Shown: one piece after another, positions 5,743 through 11,558 of the stretch
How the letters are laid out: every line of letters begins with the position of its first letter
Numbering within the stretch: position 1 is the stretch's first letter
Assembly (NCBI GenBank): GCA_900754955.1
Contig: CAAEEV010000119.1
Span: forward strand, 1-11,558
Source of the DNA: Eggerthellaceae bacterium
GTDB taxonomy: Bacteria; Actinomycetota; Coriobacteriia; Coriobacteriales; Eggerthellaceae
Reading direction: 5' to 3'
DNA length: 11,558 bases
The notes under the pieces: generated by a model
What the model was told of the DNA's origin: nothing
The model's input: only the letters and a program-made list of their open reading frames with translations
Database searches by the model: none
Program-made: the position numbers and the translations under genes

Positions 5743-6276
5743 ATGAGAACGTTCATCGCCCTGGAGCTTCCCGAGAGCTTCATCGAGGAGACGGCGCTGC
5801 TCGCCGCGAGCATGAGCCGCCGCGTCGCGGGACGCTTCATGCCGCGGGAATCCTACCATCTCACGCTCGCGTTCCTCGGCGAGGTCGACGAGGTTGACGT
5901 GCGTCGCGCCATGGACGCCGTCGACGCCGCCTGCGCGGAATGCGAGCCTGTTGCGCTCTCATGCAACGGTCTTGGCACGTTCGGGCGGAAAGGCGACGCA
6001 ACGCTTTGGCTCGGGCTTGTGCCGAACGAGGGGCTCACGGAGCTTGCCGCCCGCGTCCGCGACGAGCTCGTCCGCCGCGACATCACCTTCGATCGCAAGA
6101 ACTTCGCACCGCACATCACGATCGCCCGCCGCGCGCGTATTGCGAAAGGCGCCCTCGACGGGCTCGCCTTCCCCTTCGATGCGCTCGGTGCGCGCGTCAC
6201 GCTGTTCAAGAGCACGCTTGCGCCCACAGGAGCGCAGTACAAGCCGCTCTACTCGACGGAACTCGGCACGTCGTAG
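5743..6276 (+). CDS. thpR: RNA 2',3'-cyclic phosphodiesterase (LigT/2H family)
   Basis: A 177-residue 2H-phosphoesterase. The two catalytic H-x-T/S-x motifs are intact: H39-L-T41 in SYHLTLAFLGEV and H124-I-T126 in FAPHITIARR. The N-terminal RTFIALELP is also typical. Members open 2',3'-cyclic phosphate ends of RNA to 2'-phosphate in the cytoplasm and were first known as bacterial 2'-5' RNA ligases; the cellular role is unclear. The ATG at 5743 has GGAGG (5731-5735) 7 nt upstream, which favours it over an extension to 5719. The gene stands alone on the plus strand, divergent from pit. Its last 28 bp overlap the 3' end of the convergent MFS gene. No convincing promoter was found; TACAGT at 5672-5677 is a weak -10 candidate. 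Confidence 0.93.
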   Translation: MRTFIALELPESFIEETALLAASMSRRVAGRFMPRESYHLTLAFLGEVDEVDVRRAMDAVDAACAECEPVALSCNGLGTFGRKGDATLWLGLVPNEGLTELAARVRDELVRRDITFDRKNFAPHITIARRARIAKGALDGLAFPFDALGARVTLFKSTLAPTGAQYKPLYSTELGTS

Positions 6277-7640
6277 CGGGCCGCTGGGGAGGTCGGCGCG
6301 GCGGAGGCGGATGCGCCTGAGTCTGCTTCCGCATCTGCAGATACGCTTGCACCGGCGCCCTCGGGCGCAGGCGCGTCGAGCGCGCGGATGCTGCGCGGCA
6401 GGTACATTGCCGCACCGAGCACGATGCACAGCGCGCCGTCGACCACGAAAAACGGCGCCACGCCGATGCCCTCCGCGAGCACGCCGCCGAGCGCCACGCC
6501 GACGGGCGAGGCGAGGCCGAACCCCGCCGACATGAGCCCCATCACGCGGCCGAGCTTCTCCTCGGGAACGTTGCGCTGGGCGAGCGTCATCGTGGGCGCG
6601 TTGAACCAGGCGCAGGGAACGGCCATGAGCCCGCAGAGCACGGCGAACGCAGCGAACGCCGTCGGGGGCAGCAGTCCGCATACCACCGTGATGACGCCCG
6701 TCAGCACGCAGGCCACCACCATGAGCAGCGCAAGGCGCCTGCCGCCGCCCCACACCATGATGACGCCCGATCCGACGATCATGCCGATGCCCCACGCTGC
6801 CTCGGTGATGGAGGCCATGTAGCCGTCGCCGCCGAAGTAGCTGTACGTCATGAGCGGGTACACCGCCGAAAGCGGCGAGAAGATCATCGTGCCGAGCGTT
6901 ACGGCGATCATGAGCATGAGCAGACCGCGCCGCGCCGCAAGGGCGCGCCAGCCGTCGCGCAGATTGGCGAGCACATGCTGGTTCTGCGCCGTCTCGTCGC
7001 GTACGGTCGGGATCTTCGCGAGCATGAGGCCCGCAACTGCCGCGAGTGCGCCGAAGAAGTCGAGGAACATGACCACGTGGAAGCCCACGGTGGTGTACAG
7101 CAGGATGCCGAACGCAGGCGCGCCGATGGACACGATCGAAAGCAGGAGCTGATCGAGCGTGTTGATGCGCACGAGATGCTTGTCGGGTACGAGCAGGGGA
7201 AGCGTCGCCATCATCGCCGGGCTGTGGAACGCCTGCCCGACGCTGCGCGCCGCGGCGAAGAGCGCGATGAGCGCCAGCGACACCTCGCCCGTCAGAATGA
7301 GCAGGCCGAGACCGAGCGAGACGACGCCGACGCCAAGGTCGGCTGCGATCATCACCGTCTTGCGGTTGAAGCGGTCGGCTACCACGCCGCCGAACGGGGC
7401 GAGCAGTCCCGTGGGCAGCATCGCGCAGATCGTCATGAGCGAGAGCGCAAGCGCGCTTCCCGTGGTTTCGGTCACGTACCATACGGCCGCATAGCCTGCG
7501 GCGTAGCTCGTCACCATCGAGACGGCCTGACCTGCCCAGATGGTGGCGATAATGGCGAGCCAGCGACGCGGCAGCGGGCGACCCGCCGCGCTGAGCGGTG
7601 CAGCGGATGCGTTCTGCTCGGTGTCGGTGCGCTCGGTCAT
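6249..7640 (-). CDS. MFS drug-efflux transporter, Mef-like
   Basis: A 463-residue major facilitator protein with about twelve membrane helices. Motif A is clear in the loop between helices 2 and 3, GGVVADRFNRKT (residues 84-95). Several segments resemble the macrolide-efflux Mef proteins: IWAGQAVSMVTS, WYVTETTGSALALS, RSVGQAFHSPA and PLLVPDKHLVRIN. These proton-driven pumps export macrolides or related compounds from the cytoplasm; the substrate here cannot be read from sequence. The tail from about residue 420 is a soluble Ala/Ser/Glu-rich stretch, not typical of Mef. The ATG at 7640-7638 follows GAGAGG at about 9 nt. The 3' end overlaps thpR in antiparallel orientation by 28 bp. A -10-like TATGAT and a motif shared with the uvrA2 upstream region lie upstream. 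Drug export is the best guess; siderophore exporters of the same fold are the main alternative. Confidence 0.88.
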   Translation of the reverse strand: MTERTDTEQNASAAPLSAAGRPLPRRWLAIIATIWAGQAVSMVTSYAAGYAAVWYVTETTGSALALSLMTICAMLPTGLLAPFGGVVADRFNRKTVMIAADLGVGVVSLGLGLLILTGEVSLALIALFAAARSVGQAFHSPAMMATLPLLVPDKHLVRINTLDQLLLSIVSIGAPAFGILLYTTVGFHVVMFLDFFGALAAVAGLMLAKIPTVRDETAQNQHVLANLRDGWRALAARRGLLMLMIAVTLGTMIFSPLSAVYPLMTYSYFGGDGYMASITEAAWGIGMIVGSGVIMVWGGGRRLALLMVVACVLTGVITVVCGLLPPTAFAAFAVLCGLMAVPCAWFNAPTMTLAQRNVPEEKLGRVMGLMSAGFGLASPVGVALGGVLAEGIGVAPFFVVDGALCIVLGAAMYLPRSIRALDAPAPEGAGASVSADAEADSGASASAAPTSPAARYDVPSSVE

Positions 7641-7684
7641 GAACGGTCGCCTCTCTTCCGCGGCTGTCAGATCATCGGCGCACC

Positions 7685-7712
7685 ATCATACTGGAAGAGC
7701 GCGCAGGCGCAA
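7685..7712 (-). promoter_or_regulatory. Candidate promoter of the MFS exporter gene
   Basis: On the minus strand TTGCGC (7712-7707) lies 16 bp before TATGAT (7690-7685), a five-of-six -10 match with a weak -35. The spacer contains CGCGCTCTTCC (7703-7693), which also occurs upstream of uvrA2. The leader to the MFS ATG would be about 38 nt. Confidence 0.45.
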
Positions 7713-7763
7713 GGCTGGACGGAAACAGAGCTGGCAGAGGGGCGGGTCGATGACAAGTGAACA

Positions 7764-7797
7764 GCCCGTTTGTCGCCTTTGCGAGTGCCAAACGGGC
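7764..7797 (-). terminator. 9-bp inverted repeat, possible 3'-end structure of the membrane-protein gene
   Basis: GCCCGTTTG at 7764-7772 and CAAACGGGC at 7789-7797 are exact complements. An inner TCGC/GCGA pairing (7773-7776 with 7781-7784) extends the hairpin across a small bulge. It lies about 60 nt after the stop of the gene at 7860-8405 on the minus strand. The following sequence (TGTTCACTTGT) is only weakly T-rich, so the terminator call is tentative. Confidence 0.4.
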
Positions 7798-7813
7798 GGG
7801 TCGTCTGTCGCCC
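7794..7813 (+). repeat. Dispersed 20-bp element, copy 1
   Basis: This copy and the one at 8525-8544 fit the consensus GGRCGGGTCGTYTGTCRCCC, differing at three positions that are all transitions. Both are in the same orientation and flank the small membrane-protein gene. Shorter related pieces (GTTTGTCGCC at 7768-7777 and CCTGTCGCCA at 8557-8566) lie beside each copy. Confidence 0.5.
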
Positions 7814-7859
7814 AACGTCACGTAGCGGCGCTACCTCTCTCTGGCGATCACCGCTACTA

Positions 7860-8405
7860 CTACTTCTTCTTTGCTTTCTTCACGCCGTCGGCGGCGATGG
7901 CGTGGGCCGTGAGTTCTTCGTCGTTTTTGCCCGTGATCATGCAGTACAGCCAAAAGAGCAGGCGCAGCCCGAGAAGCAGGAACAGAATGCAGAAGATGAG
8001 GCCCATCGCGCCGCTGACGAGATGCATGAGGATGGTCGACGGATCGAGCATCCAAAAAAGCACCGACCGCGCGAACCTGAACACCACCACCGCGCAGACG
8101 ATGCCGACGATGACGCGCGCGGGAATCCACACCTTGCAGATCGCGACGATCGAGCGCAGGCTCGCCAGGAGCATGCCCGTGATGACGGCGAAGGTGAGGG
8201 CGACCACGCCGACGCAGCTGAGGATGAAACCGACGTCGAGCGGTTCGCTCTTCCCCGCGTGTCCAGCGAAGCCGATAACAGCGCCGAAGATGGCCCCTGC
8301 GACGGTAAACGCCAGAATGACGAAAAGATCCCTCTTGCGCTTGCCGCGCATGAGGTCGCCCATGTACTGCATCTCGTCTTTCGTCGGATAATGCGGGGAA
8401 TCCAT
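7860..8405 (-). CDS. Four-helix membrane protein, unknown function
   Basis: A 181-residue protein with four predicted membrane helices (about 27-48, 58-82, 97-115 and 125-157). It has a short charged N-terminus with a basic GKRKR just before helix 1, and a soluble tail ending in KKAKKK. I do not recognise the family. The ATG at 8405-8403 has AAGGAAG about 7 nt upstream; a TTG at 8426 would swallow that site. The gene ends with three consecutive in-frame TAG codons (7862-7854). It stands alone between the MFS exporter (219 bp away) and uvrA2 (171 bp away), all on the minus strand. Related 20-bp elements lie on both sides. Upstream it has CGCGCTCT next to a TACACT -10-like hexamer (8452-8447), a motif shared with its two neighbours. 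A function linked to drug stress would be a guess. Confidence 0.78.
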   Translation of the reverse strand: MDSPHYPTKDEMQYMGDLMRGKRKRDLFVILAFTVAGAIFGAVIGFAGHAGKSEPLDVGFILSCVGVVALTFAVITGMLLASLRSIVAICKVWIPARVIVGIVCAVVVFRFARSVLFWMLDPSTILMHLVSGAMGLIFCILFLLLGLRLLFWLYCMITGKNDEELTAHAIAADGVKKAKKK

Positions 8406-8520
8406 CGCGCCACTTCCTTGCCTCAACTTCGCACATGCCCACCCAGAGTGTAGAGCGCGTCGGCGCGGAAAAGATCATGCGGAGGTAAAACCTTCGCAGC
8501 AGAGCAGCGAGCGCGGCAAC

Positions 8521-8548
8521 AAGCGGACGGGTCGTTTGTCACCCGCTT
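8521..8548 (-). terminator. Imperfect stem-loop downstream of uvrA2
   Basis: AAGCGG (8521-8526) pairs with CCGCTT (8543-8548), and the 16-nt interior holds a further GGGT/ACCC pairing in a different register, so only one of the two can form fully. It begins 29 nt after the uvrA2 stop on the minus strand. No T-run follows. It is either a weak terminator or part of the dispersed element. Confidence 0.3.
8525..8544 (+). repeat. Dispersed 20-bp element, copy 2
   Basis: This is the second match to GGRCGGGTCGTYTGTCRCCC (see 7794-7813). It lies within the stem-loop following uvrA2, so both copies sit just downstream of minus-strand genes. The inner GGGT/ACCC gives each copy weak dyad symmetry. Confidence 0.5.
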
Positions 8549-8576
8549 ATCACCAGCCTGTCGCCAATCCCCGTCG

Positions 8577-11144
8577 CTATCCCAGCTCGTCGGCGATGTA
8601 GCGGCCCGTGATGCTCTCGGGGCACGACGCCACCTGCTCGGGCGTGCCGGCGCACACGATGCGCCCGCCCGCATCGCCGCCGCCCGGCCCTAAATCGATC
8701 ACGTAGTCGGCGTTCGCGATCATGTCGAGGTCGTGTTCGATCACCACCACCGTTGCCCCGTTGTCGATGAGCCGCTGCAGCACGCCGAGCAGCACCTCCA
8801 CGTCAAGCGGGTGCAAGCCGATCGTCGGCTCGTCGAACACGAAGAGAGCGTCGGCCTGGCTGCGCGTGAGCTCGCTTGCAAGCTTGAGCCGCTGCGCTTC
8901 ACCGCCCGAGAGCGCAGGCGTGGCCTCGCCGAGCGTCAGATAGCCGAGCCCCAGATCGTGCAGCACCTGCAGCTTGCCGTGCACGCGCTTCATGCCGGCG
9001 CCCTCGATGATAATGCGCTCAAGCACCTCGTCGACGGTGAGGGCCAGCAGATCGGGAAGGGGAAGCGCCTCAACCGCCCCGCCGGCGCGCGCGTCGTCGG
9101 CGGCACCTTCGCCGCACGCCTGCACCGACAGCGCTACGGCGTATGCGCCGCGCCCGTAACGCGCGCCGCCGCAGTCGGGGCACGGGATGTCGACGTCGGG
9201 AAGAAACTGCACGTCGAGCGAGATCTGCCCCGTTCCGTCGCAGGTGGAGCAGCGCAGCGATCCCGTGTTGTACGAGAAGGCGCCCGCCTTGAGGCCGCGC
9301 GCCTTCGCCTCGGGAAGCTGGGCGAACGCACGGCGCAGATCGTCGAGCACGCCCGAGTACGTAGCTACCGTCGAGCGCACGTTGGCGCCGATGGGGCTCG
9401 CGTCGATGAGGTTCGCACGGCGTATGCCCGCCGCATCGACCGCGCGCACGTGCGCGGGCAGCTGCTCGCCTGCGATGGCGGCCTCGAGCGCCGGGATGAG
9501 ACTCTCGAGCACGAGCGTGGTCTTCCCCGATCCCGACACGCCTGTGACGGCAGTGAGACGCCCGCGCGGAATCGCCACCTCGAGCGGCTTCACCGTGTGG
9601 ATCGCATCCGTCTCCAGACGCACGGCGCCCTCGGCGAACAGCTCGTCGGCCGCGCAGCGCCTGCGCACGCGCACCGCGCGCTCGCCCGCAAGGAACGCAC
9701 CGATACGCGAGGCAGGCTGCGCAGCCACCTCAGCAGGCGTTCCCTGCGCGATCACGCGGCCGCCGGCAGCGCCCGACCCCGGTCCGATCTCGATAAGATG
9801 GTCGGCATGGCGCAGCACGCGCACATCGTGGTCGACGAGCACCACCGTGTTCCCGTCGGCGAGCAGGTCGTCCACCACGCCGAGCAGCCCCTCGACGTTC
9901 GAGGGGTGCAGCCCGATCGACGGTTCGTCGAGCACGTAGAGCACGCCCCAGGTGCGGTTGCGCACGGCGCGCGCCAGCTGAACGCGCTGGCGCTCGCCCG
10001 TCGAGAGCGTCGCGCTCGCACGGTCGAGCGTCAGGTAACCGAGCCCGAGCTGCTGCAGACGCTCGATCGGCTCGCGCATCTCGCCCACGATGGAGCGCGC
10101 CATGGGCTGCATATCCGCGGGCACCTCCTGCGGCACGTGCGGCACCCACTGCGCCAGCTCGTCGAGCGTGAACGCCGTCGCGTCAGCAAGCGAAAACGAA
10201 CCGATGAGCCCCGAGCGCGCCCGCTCGTTGAGGCGCGTGCCGTGGCAGTCGGGACACTCCCCCTCCACGAGGAACCGCGCCACACGCGCGAGCCCCTTCT
10301 CGTCCTTCACCTTCGACAACGCGTTCTTCACCGTATTCACAGCACTGTAATAAGTGAAGTCGAGCTCGGCGAAGCTCTCGCCCTTCTTCGCCTTGTACAG
10401 GATGTGCTTCTTCTCCATGGGGCCGTGGAACACGATCTCGCGCTCCTCAGGCGTGAGCTCGCAAAACGGCACGTCAGTGCGCACGCCCATCGCGCCGCAC
10501 ACCTGCTTCATGAGGTCCCACATGAGCGTGCCCCACGGCAGCACAGCCCCGTCGTCGATGCTGATGCTCTCGTCGGGCACGAGCGCTGCCTCGTTCACCG
10601 TGCGCACGATGCCCGTGCCGCCGCACGCCTGACACGCGCCGCCGCTGTTGAACGCCAGATCCTCGGCACCGGGGCCGAAGAACTCCGCGCCGCAGACGGG
10701 ACACGTGATGGGCTGGTCGAGCGCCACCGCCATGCTCGGCGGCACGTGATGGCCGTTGGGGCACACGTGGCTCGCCAGGCGCGAGAAGGCCAGGCGCAGG
10801 TAGTTGAGCAGCTCGGTGGAGGTGCCGAAGGTGGAGTGCACGCTCGGCACGCCGGGACGCTGGCGCAGCGCGAGCGCGGCGGGCACGTGGCGTACCTCGT
10901 CGACCGTGGCGCGCGTCGTCTGCGCGATGCGGCGGCGCGTGTAGGTTGACAGCGCGTCAAGGTAGCGGCGCGAACCTTCGGCGTAGAGCGTGCCGAGCGC
11001 AAGCGAGCTCTTTCCCGATCCCGACACGCCCGCGATGCCCGTCAGGCAGCCGAGCGGAATGTCGACGTCGATGCTCTTCAGATTGTGGACGCGCGCGCCG
11101 CGCACCTCGATTGCTGCGGGCGCCGTGCGAATGCGATGCTGCAT
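8577..11144 (-). CDS. uvrA2: Class II UvrA-like ABC ATPase (UvrA2/DrrC type)
   Basis: An 855-residue soluble tandem ABC ATPase. Half 1 has Walker A GVSGSGKS (39-46), signature LSTGERQR (380-387) and Walker B VLYVLDEP (401-408) with H439. Half 2 has GVSGSGKT (535-542), LSGGEAQR (745-752) and LFVFDEP (767-773) with H804. UvrA cysteine pairs are present: C148/C151 with C171/C174, C297/C300, and C632/C635 with C655/C658. Only about 20 residues separate SRLASHVCP from the first zinc pair, whereas housekeeping UvrA (about 940 residues) has the UvrB-binding domain there. It therefore belongs to class II, some members of which (DrrC) confer resistance to DNA-binding drugs. The first signature is LSTGE rather than LSGGE. 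An Ala/Gly-rich insert lies near 677-693. The ATG at 11144-11142 has GAGG 6 nt upstream. The neighbouring MFS pump fits a drug-defence role; direct repair activity is uncertain. Confidence 0.92.
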   Translation of the reverse strand: MQHRIRTAPAAIEVRGARVHNLKSIDVDIPLGCLTGIAGVSGSGKSSLALGTLYAEGSRRYLDALSTYTRRRIAQTTRATVDEVRHVPAALALRQRPGVPSVHSTFGTSTELLNYLRLAFSRLASHVCPNGHHVPPSMAVALDQPITCPVCGAEFFGPGAEDLAFNSGGACQACGGTGIVRTVNEAALVPDESISIDDGAVLPWGTLMWDLMKQVCGAMGVRTDVPFCELTPEEREIVFHGPMEKKHILYKAKKGESFAELDFTYYSAVNTVKNALSKVKDEKGLARVARFLVEGECPDCHGTRLNERARSGLIGSFSLADATAFTLDELAQWVPHVPQEVPADMQPMARSIVGEMREPIERLQQLGLGYLTLDRASATLSTGERQRVQLARAVRNRTWGVLYVLDEPSIGLHPSNVEGLLGVVDDLLADGNTVVLVDHDVRVLRHADHLIEIGPGSGAAGGRVIAQGTPAEVAAQPASRIGAFLAGERAVRVRRRCAADELFAEGAVRLETDAIHTVKPLEVAIPRGRLTAVTGVSGSGKTTLVLESLIPALEAAIAGEQLPAHVRAVDAAGIRRANLIDASPIGANVRSTVATYSGVLDDLRRAFAQLPEAKARGLKAGAFSYNTGSLRCSTCDGTGQISLDVQFLPDVDIPCPDCGGARYGRGAYAVALSVQACGEGAADDARAGGAVEALPLPDLLALTVDEVLERIIIEGAGMKRVHGKLQVLHDLGLGYLTLGEATPALSGGEAQRLKLASELTRSQADALFVFDEPTIGLHPLDVEVLLGVLQRLIDNGATVVVIEHDLDMIANADYVIDLGPGGGDAGGRIVCAGTPEQVASCPESITGRYIADELG

Positions 11145-11218
11145 GGGAAACCTCGGAGGGAACGGCCTTCGCCCGCCCGGCGCCTTCGCCCAGGCGGCGT
11201 TTCTGCTTCGTGCCTACC

Positions 11219-11243
11219 AGTATAGCGGGAACGGAAGAGCGCG
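11219..11243 (-). promoter_or_regulatory. Candidate uvrA2 promoter with a shared upstream motif
   Basis: TATACT on the minus strand (11224-11219) matches five of six -10 bases and would give a leader of about 67 nt. No good -35 is found at 16-18 bp. Instead CGCGCTCTTCC (11243-11233) ends 8 bp upstream of the -10, the same 11-mer seen upstream of the MFS gene. A promoter with a weak -35 would suit activator control, but that is inference. Confidence 0.45.
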
Positions 11244-11346
11244 ACCGCGTTGCACGGCGCGCGGCATGCGCGACGTTCGCTGCGCGGGACCCGACGCCAA
11301 GGCGTGACCAGCGTGGGCGACTTCTTCAGCAAGGCTGCGTCCTGCA

Positions 11347-11374
11347 CGCGCGCGCCCGCCGTCGGGCGCGCGCG
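11347..11374. repeat. Perfect 12-bp GC-only inverted repeat
   Basis: CGCGCGCGCCCG (11347-11358) and CGGGCGCGCGCG (11363-11374) are exact complements around a CCGT loop. Neither strand has a T-run after it, so it is not a standard terminator. In RNA it would be extremely stable. It lies between the divergent uvrA2 and plus-strand genes. Confidence 0.55.
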
Positions 11375-11393
11375 ATTGCGCAAAGACGGAAAA

Positions 11394-11412
11394 CCCCAGC
11401 GGTATGCTGGGG
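11394..11412 (-). terminator. Intrinsic-terminator-like hairpin on the minus strand
   Basis: CCCCAGC (11394-11400) and GCTGGGG (11406-11412) form a perfect 7-bp stem with a 5-nt loop. On the minus strand it is followed by TTTTCC and then TCTTTG. It faces leftwards towards uvrA2, yet the gene to its right is on the plus strand, so there is no obvious transcript for it to end. It may shield uvrA2 from antisense transcription or act within a longer uvrA2 leader. Confidence 0.4.
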
Positions 11413-11421
11413 AGCAGCACC

Positions 11422-11448
11422 CCGATCGACTACGATGCAGCCGATCGA
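11422..11448. repeat. Pair of CCGATCGA sites upstream of the plus-strand gene
   Basis: CCGATCGA occurs at 11422-11429 and 11441-11448, 19 bp apart (about two helical turns). Each contains the palindrome CGATCG. They lie just before the ribosome site of the gene at 11468, a suitable place for an operator, but the sites are short. Confidence 0.4.
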
Positions 11449-11467
11449 GAACGAGAAAGGCCCCGCC

Positions 11468-11558
11468 ATGAACACCGCCGCGCGCACCCCCAGCAAAGCA
11501 GCAGCATCTTCCGAAACGCGCCCCGTCGAGATCGCCGACCGCGCGCCAGACGGGCGCC
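11468..11558 (+). CDS. Start of a plus-strand gene, unidentified
   Basis: An ATG at 11468 opens a frame that stays open to the end of the window (30 codons). It is preceded by GAGAAAGG (11453-11460) with a 7-nt gap. The visible peptide is polar and Ala/Thr/Ser-rich (starting MNTAARTPSKAAASS) and looks like a disordered leader without a signal peptide. No family can be assigned from this part. It is divergent from uvrA2. Confidence 0.55.
   Translation, partial: MNTAARTPSKAAASSETRPVEIADRAPDGR

Larger units (their letters stand above)
11145..11467. other. Divergent intergenic region between uvrA2 and the next gene
   Basis: This 323-bp gap has no supportable gene; short open frames in it lack ribosome sites and plausible composition. 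The uvrA2 side holds a -10-like TATACT and a GC-rich leader with an 8-bp stem, CCGCCTGG (11198-11191) with CCGGGCGG (11181-11174). The leader also has a direct repeat, GCCTTCGCCC, at 11164-11173 and 11182-11191. The middle holds a 12-bp perfect hairpin and a hairpin with a T-tract on the minus strand. The right end holds two CCGATCGA sites and the ribosome site of the plus-strand gene. Confidence 0.6.

Noticed and set aside
5959..7482. 507-codon minus-strand frame across thpR and the MFS gene
   Set aside because: It runs in a different frame over two well-supported genes, and its product is Arg-rich low-complexity sequence.
7540..8391. 283-codon plus-strand frame opposite the four-helix protein
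   Set aside because: The minus-strand frame has the ribosome site, membrane-helix pattern and lysine tail. The plus frame crosses the intergenic repeats and looks random.
8733..10949. 738-codon open frame on the plus strand, antisense to uvrA2
   Set aside because: It lies wholly opposite a strongly conserved gene. Its translation is Arg/His-rich with no family motif, as expected for the antisense frame of a GC-rich gene.
11214..11471. Small frames in the uvrA2 upstream gap (68 codons minus, 73 codons plus)
   Set aside because: They lack ribosome sites, are Arg-rich, and overlap the candidate promoter and hairpins.
1..11558. CRISPR array, tRNA/rRNA genes, insertion sequences or phage genes
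   Set aside because: There is no regular repeat-spacer pattern, no tRNA cloverleaf or TTCGANTC-type core in context, and no transposase, integrase or terminal inverted repeat. The 20-bp pair at 7794 and 8525 is too few and too far apart for an array.

Overview
This is a strongly GC-rich bacterial segment with clear Shine-Dalgarno sites (AAGGAGGT-type), OmpR-family regulation and gene order typical of a high-GC Actinomycetota genome. Protein style and the mixture of transporters suggest a gut coriobacterium (Eggerthellaceae-like), but that placement is inference. TAG is the stop codon of eight of the ten complete genes, which is odd for so GC-rich a genome.

Left block (1-3052, minus strand): an OmpR-type response regulator is followed downstream by a BcrA/LanF-type ABC ATPase, a six-helix ABC-2 permease and the start of a second permease with a similar N-terminus. 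Together these look like a peptide-antibiotic (bacitracin, lantibiotic or cationic-peptide) detoxification exporter with its regulator. No histidine kinase lies in the window. The regulator's leader holds a perfect 13-bp hairpin whose 3' arm can alternatively pair with the Shine-Dalgarno site.

Middle block (3219-5644, minus strand): a likely three-gene operon of a Pit low-affinity phosphate transporter, an unknown 81-residue two-helix membrane protein and a tandem universal stress protein. It is read from a good sigma70 promoter overlapped by four 11-bp direct repeats resembling a Pho box.

Right block (5743-11558): thpR (RNA 2',3'-cyclic phosphodiesterase, plus strand) overlaps tail-to-tail with a Mef-like MFS drug exporter. 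Then come an unknown four-helix membrane protein and a class II UvrA (UvrA2/DrrC type, no UvrB-binding domain), all minus strand. The three minus-strand upstream regions share CGCGCTCT, extended to an 11-mer in two of them. Related 20-bp elements flank the membrane-protein gene. A divergent plus-strand gene begins at 11468 and runs off the window.

Overall the window reads as an envelope and antibiotic-stress neighbourhood: three probable drug-defence systems (ABC exporter, MFS pump, UvrA2) around a phosphate-uptake operon. The most unusual parts are regulatory: the switch-like leader of the response regulator, the Pho-box-like array, and the motif shared between resistance-gene promoters.
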